Numbered from the stretch's first letter, positions 1 through 6,403 are shown. The stretch is DNA of 17,606 bases from an uncultured Clostridia bacterium (GCA_945931735.1 CAMEPN010000009.1:1-17606), one strand, 5' to 3'. The notes: generated from the sequence alone by a model not told the origin. Numbers and translations are program-made.

Positions 1-1
1 A

Positions 2-316
2 CAGACGCAGATGTTCAGCGTAAATGGTCTGATACAGTTTGAGCAAGTAGTAAACGCTATCCGCAAGAACATCAACAAGGACTTGACAATATGCGGCATA
101 GTTGAAACAATGGTTGACAACACGAAGATGACCAAAGATGTTGACGAGGTGCTTACGAAAGAATATTCTGACCTTGTTTACACAACAAAGATAACCCGCC
201 GCATTGAGGCAGCATACAGCTCCGCCGACAGGAAATCGCTTATACGCAGAAAAAACAGCAGCATGGGTACGCAGTACAGAGAGCTTGTGGACGAAATACT
301 GGCAAGGGAGGAATAA
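2..316 (+). CDS. parA: ParA/Soj-type partition ATPase, C-terminal part (cut by window edge)
   Basis: The reading frame is open from base 2, so only the C-terminal ~104 residues are present; the ATG at 11 is internal. ParA ATPases use ATP to position and segregate plasmid or element DNA together with a ParB partner. The visible part matches the ParA C-terminal pattern: a helix with NGLIQFEQVVNAIRK, a strand followed by GIVETMVDNTKM (usual form 'GIL.TM.D...'), then the TTKITRR-type 'T.IPR' segment and a final TQYRELVDEILA helix. The Walker A part lies outside the window, so ATPase activity cannot be checked. The gene ends 2 bases before the parB-like start, whose ATG overlaps the second of two tandem TAA stops, as expected for a coupled parAB operon. 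A different MinD/ParA relative is possible but the ParB neighbour argues against it. Confidence 0.75.
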   Translation, partial: QTQMFSVNGLIQFEQVVNAIRKNINKDLTICGIVETMVDNTKMTKDVDEVLTKEYSDLVYTTKITRRIEAAYSSADRKSLIRRKNSSMGTQYRELVDEILAREE

Positions 317-318
317 TA

Positions 319-1386
319 ATGGGTCTGAATTTATCAAGGAACCGCGGCACTTACGACGGAGCAGCTTTCTTCCGGGACGAAACAAAGATTGCTGAAAAGA
401 AAATTCCTTTGAACAGCCTTGTTTCATGGGAGGGGCAGCCGTTCGAGCCGTACACGGACGAGGCTCTGGAGAGCCTTGCTGCATCCATAGCAGAAAACGG
501 TTTGCTCTCCCCGATAATCGTTACCGCAGACGGCGACAAGTATCGCATTATCGCGGGACACAACCGCGCAAGAGCCTGCGAAAAGCTCGGCTGGACGGAA
601 ATCGACGCGATTGTCAAGGACACCGACGAGGACCATGCGCAGCTTATGATGTTGGACACAAACCTCTGCCAGCGTCACAGCCTGTCGGTCGTTGAGCTGA
701 TAAAAGCCTACAAAATGCAGTTTGATGTTCTCAACAGGATAATGGGCAAGAAAAAGGGCTTAAAGACATTGATGGCTGAACAGTACGGCGTTACCCGCAA
801 GACTATTGAGCGCTATATCAAATGCGCTAATCTTGAAGAATGCCTGCTCACGCTGCTGAACAACGGCAGATTCAATATACTGACAGCGGTTCATCTCGCC
901 GACTTGTCCGCAGGAAATCAGTCCGTCCTTGCCGATTGGCTGAACGACAACCCGAAAGCGGTTATTGACGAAAAGGCGGCAATGCAGCTCATATCCAGAA
1001 ACGGATTCGGTTTTGACGAGGACGATATTTCCGAAATCATATCGGGAAAGGCATCACAGCCTAAATCGCAGCCCCGTGAACCTCATAACGACAGTGAAAT
1101 CACCGAGGACGAAACTTCCGAAAAACCTGCCGAAAGCAATTCAGACGAGAGCAAGACACAGCCCGCCGAGGTTATTAACAATTTATCAACTGCGGTTGAA
1201 ACCCCACCCGTAACAAGCGAGGTTGATTATGATGACCTGCCCGACATCTCCATCAGCTTTGACCGCGAAACGATACGCAGGACTCTCGGCAAGGTCGGTG
1301 ATGATATGGTTCGTGAGTATCTGAACTACTGCTTGCAGCAGGATGATGTGTTTAGCAAGTGGTTGGAGATATTCAGCCATAGTTAA
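319..1386 (+). CDS. parB: ParB/Spo0J-family protein
   Basis: This 355-residue protein has the ParB layout. The N-terminal ParB/sulfiredoxin-like domain spans about residues 28-115, with the conserved box as IIAGHNRARACEKLG (77-91); family members bind CTP through this box (usual form GERR/GHNR). A helix-turn-helix region follows at about 146-168 (MAEQYGVTRKTIERYIKCA). A Ser/Glu/Pro-rich low-complexity linker lies at about 245-300 and a short helical C-terminal domain at 305-355, probably for dimerisation. Known role: binds parS-like sites and works with ParA in segregation; in conjugative elements such proteins may also regulate. The ATG overlaps the stop region of parA, and the AGGGAGG ribosome site sits inside the parA end. 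No parS site was recognised nearby. Confident of family, less so of exact role. Confidence 0.88.
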   Translation: MGLNLSRNRGTYDGAAFFRDETKIAEKKIPLNSLVSWEGQPFEPYTDEALESLAASIAENGLLSPIIVTADGDKYRIIAGHNRARACEKLGWTEIDAIVKDTDEDHAQLMMLDTNLCQRHSLSVVELIKAYKMQFDVLNRIMGKKKGLKTLMAEQYGVTRKTIERYIKCANLEECLLTLLNNGRFNILTAVHLADLSAGNQSVLADWLNDNPKAVIDEKAAMQLISRNGFGFDEDDISEIISGKASQPKSQPREPHNDSEITEDETSEKPAESNSDESKTQPAEVINNLSTAVETPPVTSEVDYDDLPDISISFDRETIRRTLGKVGDDMVREYLNYCLQQDDVFSKWLEIFSHS

Positions 1387-1416
1387 GCTGATAACTCCAG
1401 CAATCAAATTTAGGGC

Positions 1417-1444
1417 AAAAAAATAACGGGGAGATGTCCCCGTC
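1417..1444 (-). terminator. intrinsic terminator of the small RNA
   Basis: On the - strand the sequence reads GACGGGGA, loop CATC, TCCCCGTT, then a run of seven T (plus-strand A run 1417-1423). The 8-bp GC-rich stem with a four-base loop and U tract is a textbook intrinsic terminator. On the + strand the hairpin is not followed by T, so it acts on leftward transcription only. Confidence 0.7.
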
Positions 1445-1497
1445 TGCGGTGGCCCAGGTCGAATGACCAAGCCAAAAGACACATCATATCGTGCCTT
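1417..1497 (-). ncRNA. putative ~80-nt small RNA
   Basis: No convincing gene lies here, yet the - strand carries a perfect consensus promoter (TTGACA, 17 bases, TATAAT at 1527-1532 and 1504-1509) and, about 80 bases downstream, a GC-rich hairpin followed by seven T. The predicted transcript starts near 1497 and ends near 1417. It would fold into two hairpins: one at 1451-1473 with arms GGCTTGGTC and GACC-T-GGGCC around an ATTC loop (bulged U), and the terminator stem at 1425-1444. A GTG-start ORF overlaps (1482 leftwards) but the terminator cuts it after about 20 codons and it lacks a ribosome site, so an RNA is more likely than a peptide. Family unknown. If the parB transcript reads through, the RNA is antisense to the leader of the next gene. 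Confidence 0.6.
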
Positions 1498-1503
1498 GAA
1501 TAT

Positions 1504-1532
1504 ATTATATCAGAACAACCCCAGATTGTCAA
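1504..1532 (-). promoter_or_regulatory. perfect sigma-A promoter for the small RNA
   Basis: Reading leftward: TTGACA (1532-1527), 17-base spacer, TATAAT (1509-1504), with TGA directly before the -10 box (extended -10). All twelve consensus bases match. It points away from the gene at 1643 and toward the 3' end of the parB-like gene. Confidence 0.75.
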
Positions 1533-1622
1533 CCAGCCCAGTTGGGGATATATGAATTTCCCCAAAAATCGGCTCACAATTAAACAACCATCAGCCGATT
1601 GCAGAAATGTAGTCGGTTTTTT
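1519..1622 (+). promoter_or_regulatory. candidate attenuator leader upstream of the 1643 gene
   Basis: The + strand leader has two sets of mutually exclusive pairings. CCCCA (1519-1523) can pair with TGGGG (1543-1547), or TTGGGGA (1542-1548) can pair with TCCCCAA (1559-1565). AATCGGCT (1567-1574) can pair perfectly with AGCCGATT (1593-1600), or that same AGCCGATT can pair with AGTCGGTT (1611-1618) to form a terminator followed by six T. The ribosome site of the next gene starts a few bases after. This is the architecture of a transcription attenuator or riboswitch expression platform; the ligand or trigger is unknown and no known riboswitch class was recognised. Confidence 0.5.
1593..1622 (+). 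terminator. intrinsic terminator just upstream of the 1643 gene
   Basis: Stem AGCCGATT / AGTCGGTT (8 bp including two G-U pairs) with the ten-base loop 1601-1610, followed by TTTTTT at 1617-1622. It lies 20 bases before the start codon, so it would stop readthrough into the gene unless the upstream antiterminator pairing forms. Confidence 0.55.
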
Positions 1623-1642
1623 GTTTTCAGAAAGGAAAAACT

Positions 1643-2368
1643 ATGTCCAATATCAGAAATGAACTGCTGTTCAGCGGTGATGAGTCAGCCATAATGAATA
1701 TGCTTGAGAGCGTCATTAACCGCAAGTCTCAAACGCTCAATTTCAACGATATTTTCCCTGTCCCAAGCGAGTTAGTACCTCTCCCTGCAAACCTTGCGCG
1801 GGTGAAAATTGATTGCTACCTTACGGCGGTAAATCCCAAAACGGCGGACTACCACCGGGAAAAGCTGCCTGCCGATGAGTACGGCAGACTATTCAAGTTT
1901 GTCACGGATTATTTCGATTGCAACGACGGCTACTGCCACCGTATCACAGGCGAGTACATTCCTCCCCGCGCGGCTTTTTTCGATGATGGCAGGAAGATGG
2001 TAGAGTATCTGCAAAGATACGGAGCGCCGCATTGGTATGATTGGTGCAAACAGAATTGGGGACAAGCAGAGAACCCGCGAATTACCGTGTGCAGCGACAA
2101 CAGATTGGTTTTCGACACCGATACCGCCCCGTCAAGAAAGGTAGTGGAAAGTCTTGCGGAACTTTACCCGTCAGTAGAAATCCGCTATCGTTGGGCAAGC
2201 TGGGGCGGTCGTTTTGCCGGTGCTGCCACCTACGAAAATGGGCATTCAATCTCCGAACAGGTGTTTCTGCCGTTTTCCGAGGAAGCAAAGCAGATGGAAG
2301 TGCTGCTGTTTCCCACAGTATTCAGATCCAATCAAAACGACGATTGCGATCAGCCCGAACCCGTATGA
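1643..2368 (+). CDS. YubB/Api92-like (DUF1281-type) protein
   Basis: This 241-residue protein contains the signature of the Api92/YubB family found on plasmids and phages: a region ending in YGAPHWYDWCKQNWG (126-140), followed by two beta-rich segments (ITVCSDNRLVFDTDTAPS and EIRYRWASWGGRFAGAATYENG) that fit the family's ferredoxin-like domain. The biochemical role of the family is not established. The start is supported by GAAAGGA seven bases before the ATG. The gene follows a structured leader with its own terminator, so expression is probably controlled at transcript elongation. It ends just before the Nudix cassette, with which it converges. The N-terminal ~50 residues (NFNDIFPVPSEL) match the usual beginning of such proteins, so it looks complete. 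Confidence 0.7.
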   Translation: MSNIRNELLFSGDESAIMNMLESVINRKSQTLNFNDIFPVPSELVPLPANLARVKIDCYLTAVNPKTADYHREKLPADEYGRLFKFVTDYFDCNDGYCHRITGEYIPPRAAFFDDGRKMVEYLQRYGAPHWYDWCKQNWGQAENPRITVCSDNRLVFDTDTAPSRKVVESLAELYPSVEIRYRWASWGGRFAGAATYENGHSISEQVFLPFSEEAKQMEVLLFPTVFRSNQNDDCDQPEPV

Positions 2369-2372
2369 TATG

Positions 2373-2400
2373 AAAAAGCACCGAGCGGATAACTCGGTGC
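2373..2400 (-). terminator. intrinsic terminator of the Nudix gene
   Basis: Perfect 8-bp stem GCACCGAG (2378-2385) and CTCGGTGC (2393-2400) around a seven-base loop. On the - strand it is followed by five T (A run 2373-2377), so it ends the leftward Nudix transcript. The same 8-bp arms recur at 13373-13397 behind another - strand cargo gene. Confidence 0.7.
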
Positions 2401-2452
2401 GGGGTATGGGTCTTGAATAAGTAATGGGGAACTGCTCGACTTATGGATTTGT

Positions 2453-2899
2453 TTATTTCTTTACAATTCTCCATTCCTCTCCAGCGATTATGTATTGGAA
2501 CTCAGACAAATTTTCATCAAGCATTACATTTAGTAAATCATAAAAATCATTCACAAGATTTAATGTTGACAATTCTGCTTTTTTAATCCAATACATTTTG
2601 CCCTCTTTTGAGCTTCTTAACTCCCCTTCAAACTGATTAGTTTCGAAAAGGAACACAATATATCTGCCGCCTTCTATTGGAAATTGTTTAACACCGCATA
2701 AGTGAGGGTTTATTATAGTCAGACCTGTTTCTTCTTTCATCTCCCTTATAACTGCATCAACGATAGACTCTCCTGTTTCAATATGCCCTCCGGGAAGTGT
2801 AAACCCTTTCCAATCATTTTTTATCCTATTCTGTAATAAGTATTCTCCATCTTTATGAATTAAACATAAGACTGTAAGCTCAACATTTTCTGTTCGCAT
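2453..2899 (-). CDS. Nudix hydrolase (MutT-like)
   Basis: This 148-residue protein carries a complete Nudix box at residues 38-60: G38, five residues, E44, seven residues, R52-E53, then E56-E57, G59 and L60, matching GX5EX7REUXEEXGU. The glutamates of REXXEE bind the catalytic metal; the family cleaves nucleoside diphosphates linked to another group, such as oxidised dNTPs or nucleotide sugars. The substrate cannot be read from the sequence; a MutT-like 8-oxo-dGTP clean-up role is only one possibility. Length is typical and the gene looks intact. The ATG is preceded by a strong GGGGGAG site. It is AT-rich compared with the surrounding backbone, sits opposite to it, and has its own promoter and terminator, so it is probably transferred cargo. 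Confidence 0.9.
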   Translation of the reverse strand: MRTENVELTVLCLIHKDGEYLLQNRIKNDWKGFTLPGGHIETGESIVDAVIREMKEETGLTIINPHLCGVKQFPIEGGRYIVFLFETNQFEGELRSSKEGKMYWIKKAELSTLNLVNDFYDLLNVMLDENLSEFQYIIAGEEWRIVKK

Positions 2900-2962
2900 T
2901 GATTCTCCCCCATTTTTTTATTGACAACTTCCGATATATCGCTCAGTTGCTTTCCAACTCCT

Positions 2963-2991
2963 ATTATATCATAACCGACAAGAAAAGTCAA
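2963..2991 (-). promoter_or_regulatory. sigma-A promoter of the Nudix gene
   Basis: Leftward TTGACT (2991-2986), 17-base spacer, TATAAT (2968-2963), with TGA before the -10 box. The start point would be near 2956, giving a ~57-base leader before the ATG at 2899. Confidence 0.7.
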
Positions 2992-3017
2992 TCAAGCTAT
3001 ACCTAACCACCAAGAAC

Positions 3018-3032
3018 GGGACATGATGTCTC
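3018..3032 (+). repeat. dispersed palindrome GGGACATGATGTCTC, copy 1 (intergenic)
   Basis: First of four identical 15-base cores. With flanks, the imperfect palindrome extends to about 12 bases per arm (left arm ..GAACGGGACAT, right arm ATGTCTCGTTTC). It lies 36 bases before the start at 3069, just upstream of a possible TACAAT -10 box (3047-3052), where it would cover the -35 area. An operator role is therefore possible but unproven. Confidence 0.6.
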
Positions 3033-3068
3033 GTTTCACATACGATTACAATATAGAAAGGAACAACC

Positions 3069-3971
3069 ATGAACAACGAAAACAGAACCTTAGCCGGTTA
3101 CAAGATAATCAAGTCGCTTACCGTTGCCAACGCGGAGTATGTTCTCGGACAGAACGAGAATAACCCCGACTTTTATGCAACATGGCGCGTTTTTGACCAC
3201 GATGATTTTCAGTGGGGAGCGTATTTCACGGACGGGAACGGAGCGAAGAATCTGCTTGCAGCAGAAAAGTCGCTTTGCCAGCGCGCCTTGACCGAGGTCA
3301 ACAACAATTACCCCGAAGAAGAAATTGAGTTCACAACATCTGCTATCGTCCGCACCTTGTTCGGCGAACGCCATCGTTTCGGGCTAACACAGGACGAAAT
3401 GGCTATGATACATCATGCGGTTGAGCGACAAAATATAACCGAGTCTATATCGACAATGGTTGCCGATAAGAATATTGACCCATATTCAGAGAATAACGCA
3501 AAGCTCATTGCCAAAATCGCCGACAAATTTATAAGCGATTTCAATCGGGGTATAGGTCACAATATTGCGCTTGAGGAATACATCAAAGAACACATCGCCG
3601 AGTTTGAAAAAGACCTTGCTCCCAAACTGTACGACATGAGCTATCTTGACACATCTCCCTGCTCGGACTACACCGGCAAGGTAATGCTGCTGCGCCCCGA
3701 CGCACTTTCGGAGGAATACAGAGAATCAAAGTATCAGCTTTTTCTTGCGGAGGGCGGCTTTGGCTGTAATCCTGAATCCAGTGGGCGTGCGGTAATCGGG
3801 CATTTCCTTTTCGATAAAGAAGATACCCGAATGAACCGCGAGGACTTTTTCGGAGTGTTCGATGAGAAATATCTTCCCGAATGGGCAAAAGAAAACCTTG
3901 CGGAACTCCGCGGCGATAACAACTCCGAGAATAACGACTCCGAGGATAACGACTCACCCGATATGAACTGA
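3069..3971 (+). CDS. uncharacterised conjugative-element protein with 'LFLAEGGFGC' domain
   Basis: This 300-residue soluble protein has no predicted membrane segment. The N-terminal part (about 8-80) has a pattern also seen in Clostridial element proteins: GYKIIKSLTVANAEYVLG followed by YATWRVFD and WGAYFTD. The C-terminal part (203-273) is a second conserved-looking domain, GKVMLLRP then YQLFLAEGGFGCNPE, SGRAVIGHFL and MNREDFFGV. I recognise these blocks as recurrent in such elements but cannot assign a function. The last 18 residues are a very acidic Asn/Asp/Ser/Glu tail coded by a 15-base tandem repeat. The ATG at 3069 has AGAAAGGA in front. The next gene begins 8 bases after its stop, so the two are probably co-transcribed. 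Confidence 0.75.
   Translation: MNNENRTLAGYKIIKSLTVANAEYVLGQNENNPDFYATWRVFDHDDFQWGAYFTDGNGAKNLLAAEKSLCQRALTEVNNNYPEEEIEFTTSAIVRTLFGERHRFGLTQDEMAMIHHAVERQNITESISTMVADKNIDPYSENNAKLIAKIADKFISDFNRGIGHNIALEEYIKEHIAEFEKDLAPKLYDMSYLDTSPCSDYTGKVMLLRPDALSEEYRESKYQLFLAEGGFGCNPESSGRAVIGHFLFDKEDTRMNREDFFGVFDEKYLPEWAKENLAELRGDNNSENNDSEDNDSPDMN
3915..3959 (+). repeat. tandem repeat, 3 x 15 bases, inside the 3069 gene
   Basis: Three imperfect 15-base units, GATAACAACTCCGAG, AATAACGACTCCGAG and GATAACGACTCACCC, run head to tail and keep the reading frame, giving the acidic tail DNNSE-NNDSE-DNDSP. Unit number could vary between strains. Confidence 0.7.
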
Positions 3972-3979
3972 GGTGTTAT

Positions 3980-4999
3980 ATGTATAAATACAGCAAGGAA
4001 GATTACATGAAACTTGCGGGTGCAAGCTGTCTTGATGTTGCCATCGCCCTCGGAATGACGATTGACGAGGGCAGCAAGACTACATCAAAATCTGTTCACA
4101 TTATTGATAGCGGCGGTTTGTATGTTTTCCCCGACAAAAACAACTGGTACAGGCATTCAGACGGAGCAAAGGGATTTCCGATAGACCTTGTTACTGATAC
4201 ACTGGGCTGCAACCGCGAGGAAGCCCTTGACTTTATTGCTAAGTATGTTGTGAACGGCGTTTGTGCGCAGGATACTCACTATTCCCCAAAACCAAAAGTC
4301 GAATCGCCGAAAGCGGTCTTTGCCGTACCACCACACCACATTACCCCGTCAAGGGTAATAGCCTATCTCATTCAGACGCGGGGTATTGACAGGGACATCG
4401 TTCTTTCACTGATACAGCACAGAATGATAGCCGAGGACGAGGTACATCACAACTGTCTGTTTTTCGGCAAGGACAGCAACGGTAACATAAAAAGCTGCGC
4501 GCTCCGCGGCACAACTCCGATAAAATTCCGCGGCGAGGTTGCAGGCGGCGACAAGTCCTATTCTTTCGTGATGAAAGGCACCTCCGATACTCTCCGTGTG
4601 TTTGAGTCCCCAATTGACGCTATGTCTCACGCCACATTCACAAAGCTGCTTGGAAAGGATTGGACCAAAGACCACCGTATCAGCACAAATGGCTGCGGAA
4701 ACTTCAATTCGGTTCAGCGGTATATTTCAGACCACCCAGAAATACGCAGAGTGAGCATAGCGCTCGACAATGACGCAGCCGGTCAGAAAGCCGCGCTTGA
4801 GCTTCAGCGTAAGCTGCTATCTCTTTACCGCGACAGGCACATTATCGTTGGAACGGTGAGTCCTATTTTCAAGGATTGGAACGAGGATTTGCTGAAATAC
4901 CGCGGCTGTTCAATTCCTGTTAATGAGTTTCTGGCAATGACCGCCGCGGAGCTTGAGAACGCTCCCGATGAAAGAGAGCAGCAGGAGTGTTTTATGTGA
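3980..4999 (+). CDS. DUF3991/TOPRIM primase-like protein
   Basis: This 339-residue protein fits the DUF3991 plus TOPRIM architecture of mobile-element primase-like proteins. An N-terminal region (1-95) with WYRHSDGAKGFPIDLV resembles the substrate-handling part of DnaG-like proteins but has no CHC2 zinc ligands. DUF3991-like residues 120-180 (YLIQTRGID, HHNCLFFGKDSNGNI) follow. The TOPRIM part starts at about 205, with the acidic E of FESPIDAMS (208-216) and the ALDNDAAG motif (261-268), whose aspartates normally bind Mg2+; a downstream DWNEDL (299-304) also fits. The family is thought to act in DNA processing or replication of plasmids and integrative elements; primase activity here is an inference. 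GAGGTG precedes the ATG. A palindrome with a T run follows the stop and probably ends the transcript. Confidence 0.85.
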   Translation: MYKYSKEDYMKLAGASCLDVAIALGMTIDEGSKTTSKSVHIIDSGGLYVFPDKNNWYRHSDGAKGFPIDLVTDTLGCNREEALDFIAKYVVNGVCAQDTHYSPKPKVESPKAVFAVPPHHITPSRVIAYLIQTRGIDRDIVLSLIQHRMIAEDEVHHNCLFFGKDSNGNIKSCALRGTTPIKFRGEVAGGDKSYSFVMKGTSDTLRVFESPIDAMSHATFTKLLGKDWTKDHRISTNGCGNFNSVQRYISDHPEIRRVSIALDNDAAGQKAALELQRKLLSLYRDRHIIVGTVSPIFKDWNEDLLKYRGCSIPVNEFLAMTAAELENAPDEREQQECFM

Positions 5000-5004
5000 A
5001 GAAC

Positions 5005-5025
5005 GGGACATGATGTCTCTTTTTT
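5005..5025 (+). terminator. palindrome copy 2 acting as a terminator after the TOPRIM gene
   Basis: The core GGGACATGATGTCTC (5005-5019) is followed directly by six T (5020-5025), five bases after the stop codon, so this copy reads as an intrinsic terminator for + strand transcription. The stem is limited (about 5-7 bp), so efficiency is uncertain. Confidence 0.5.
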
Positions 5026-5030
5026 ATAAA

Positions 5031-5058
5031 GAAAACAACCCGTCCAAGTATTTAGACG
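5031..5058 (-). terminator. intrinsic terminator of the YhcG-like gene
   Basis: On the - strand, CGTCTAA / TTGGACG (7 bp, one G-U, loop ATAC; plus-strand 5041-5058) is followed by a T-rich stretch (GGGTTGTTTTC). It lies 14 bases past the stop codon of the - strand gene. Confidence 0.55.
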
Positions 5059-5071
5059 TGCTGTTAGAGTA

Positions 5072-6115
5072 TTATTCTTCCTCTTTTGCTCGGAAATCCT
5101 CTAGTCGAAGTTCTCGTTTGAATTCTTCCTCGCTCGGAATGTATGTCATATACTTTGAAGCAAAAATTTGAGTATTGTCCTCCGGGAGCGTGTACTTTAC
5201 AATAGAATCACTCTTATCAGCGCACAATACTATACCAATCGGTGGATTGTCGCCCTCGTTCATAAGCTCCCGCGTGTAGTAATTCACATACATCTGCATT
5301 TGCCCGAGGTCTTGATGTGTTAGGTCGCCGAGTTTCAAATCTATAAGCACAAAGCATTTCAGAATGTAATTGTAAAACACCAGGTCAATAAAGAATTGCC
5401 TGCCATCAAAGGAAATTTTCTTCTGCCTTGCCACAAAGCTGAACCCTCTTCCAAGCTCAAGGAGAAACTTTTGTAAATGGTCTATCAGAGCTTGCTCAAG
5501 GTCCTTTTCATAAAAATGAGGGTTGGCAGGCAAGTCAAGGAATTCCAGCACATAAGGGTCACGGATAATCTTCTCATATTCCGGTGCAGGTTCAGCGGTC
5601 TGAATTTCTGCTTCAACAGCCTCCTTGTTCTGACTGGACAACAGTCGTTCATAAAACAGCGTGTTTATCTGCCGTTCAAGCTGACGAACGCTCCAGCCGG
5701 ATTTTGCGCATTCTTCTGTGTACCACGCTCTGCGTTCATTATCCGATATACGCATAAGTACGCGATAATGCGACCAGCTCAATTGCGCACACAGTGTGTT
5801 CGCATTTTGATACATAAGATAGAATTTCCTCATCATCTGCAAATTGCGAACAGTAAATCCTGCACCAAATTCAGCAGTAAGCTTTTCTGAAAGGAATTTC
5901 AGCAAGCCCTTTCCATATTCGGCTCTGTCGTTTTCACCGCAGGCAATGTAAATTTGTTCGCCTATCTCCCAATAAGCCTGTACCATTGCTGAATTAACAG
6001 CAGTATATATTTTGCTTTGAGCCGAAATAACGCTTTTGCGAATATTCGTATAGGTTTCATTTCTATCTGCGGGTAGCGATTCAGAGTTATTTATAACAAC
6101 ATTATTATCCGGCAT
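5072..6115 (-). CDS. YhcG/DUF1016-family PD-(D/E)XK nuclease
   Basis: This 347-residue protein has both halves of the DUF1016/YhcG family. The N-terminal part (about 20-160) shows the conserved AYWEIGEQI, YGKGLLKFLSEKL, RNLQMMRKFY and LSWSHYRVLM blocks. The C-terminal YhcG part (about 175-330) shows a PD-(D/E)XK-type site: E207 in LEQALIDHL, D244 in FFIDLVFY, and D259-x-K261 in VLIDLKLG. These proteins are predicted DNA endonucleases that recur near restriction and defence loci; the true role is not settled. Length is typical and the gene looks intact. It is on the opposite strand to the conjugation genes, with its own promoter and terminator, consistent with cargo. The ATG is preceded by AAGGAAGAAGG. 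Confidence 0.9.
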   Translation of the reverse strand: MPDNNVVINNSESLPADRNETYTNIRKSVISAQSKIYTAVNSAMVQAYWEIGEQIYIACGENDRAEYGKGLLKFLSEKLTAEFGAGFTVRNLQMMRKFYLMYQNANTLCAQLSWSHYRVLMRISDNERRAWYTEECAKSGWSVRQLERQINTLFYERLLSSQNKEAVEAEIQTAEPAPEYEKIIRDPYVLEFLDLPANPHFYEKDLEQALIDHLQKFLLELGRGFSFVARQKKISFDGRQFFIDLVFYNYILKCFVLIDLKLGDLTHQDLGQMQMYVNYYTRELMNEGDNPPIGIVLCADKSDSIVKYTLPEDNTQIFASKYMTYIPSEEEFKRELRLEDFRAKEEE

Positions 6116-6148
6116 ACTGCACCTTCTTCCTTAATAGTCACTAGCTAT

Positions 6149-6177
6149 ATTGTATCACAAAAAAGTATGTTTGTAAA
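6149..6177 (-). promoter_or_regulatory. sigma-A promoter of the YhcG-like gene
   Basis: Leftward TTTACA (6177-6172), 17-base spacer, TACAAT (6154-6149), with TGA before the -10 box. The start point would be near 6142, about 27 bases before the ATG. Confidence 0.65.
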
Positions 6178-6208
6178 CAGCATTATTGCTTTTTTTGAGG
6201 AGTTTAAT

Positions 6209-6364
6209 ATGTTTAATGAAGAAATCAAGATAAAATCCGACGACGATACAAACCGTCCTCGCAAACCACCCAAGCTGCTTATCTTCGGAATAGCAATAAT
6301 CGGCGGCTGTACTCTTGCGGCGCTGCTGCTCCGAGTATTGATGTATATTACTGGCGCATTGTAG
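6209..6364 (+). CDS. small single-span membrane protein (51 aa)
   Basis: The likely start is the ATG at 6209, because GAGGAG lies seven bases before it; a longer frame from 6167 has no ribosome site. The product has a charged N-terminal half (EEIKIKSDDDTNRPRKPPK) and one hydrophobic helix from about residue 22 to the C-terminus (LLIFGIAIIGGCTLAALLL). Basic residues in front of the helix suggest the N-terminus stays inside the cell. No family was recognised. Its stop codon lies in the loop of a terminator hairpin. It begins just after the divergent YhcG promoter. Confidence 0.55.
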   Translation: MFNEEIKIKSDDDTNRPRKPPKLLIFGIAIIGGCTLAALLLRVLMYITGAL

Positions 6365-6380
6365 TGCGCTATTTTTATTT
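6353..6380 (+). terminator. intrinsic terminator overlapping the end of the 51-aa gene
   Basis: Stem GGCGCA (6353-6358) and TGCGCT (6365-6370) around a six-base loop that holds the TAG stop, followed by ATTTTTATTT. It sits 24 bases before the next start codon at 6404. Confidence 0.5.
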
Positions 6381-6403
6381 CCCCAAAGAATCGAGGTGAA
6401 AAA

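Noticed and set aside
1186..1482. 98-codon - strand ORF overlapping the parB-like 3' end
   Set aside because: It begins with GTG inside the small RNA, has no ribosome site, and is cut by the small RNA terminator after about 20 codons. Most of it is antisense to parB.
2041..2373. 110-codon + strand ORF within the YubB/Api92-like gene
   Set aside because: Out-of-frame, basic and low in structure, no ribosome site; the main frame has a recognised signature.
2900..2956. Alternative hairpins in the Nudix leader (AGTTG/CAACT pairs and CGATATATCG)
   Set aside because: The upstream arm lies at or before the predicted transcript start and the stems are only 5 bp, so a switch is not convincing.
3583..3957. 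124-codon - strand ORF antisense to the 3069 gene
   Set aside because: Arg/Pro/Ser-rich shadow of a normal + strand gene, no promoter or ribosome site.
5477..5890. 137-codon + strand ORF antisense to the YhcG-like gene
   Set aside because: The - strand frame has complete family motifs, promoter and terminator; the + ORF has no such support.
6171..6196. Possible terminator AGCA-TTAT-TGCT plus seven T before the 51-aa gene
   Set aside because: The stem is only four base pairs, too weak to call.
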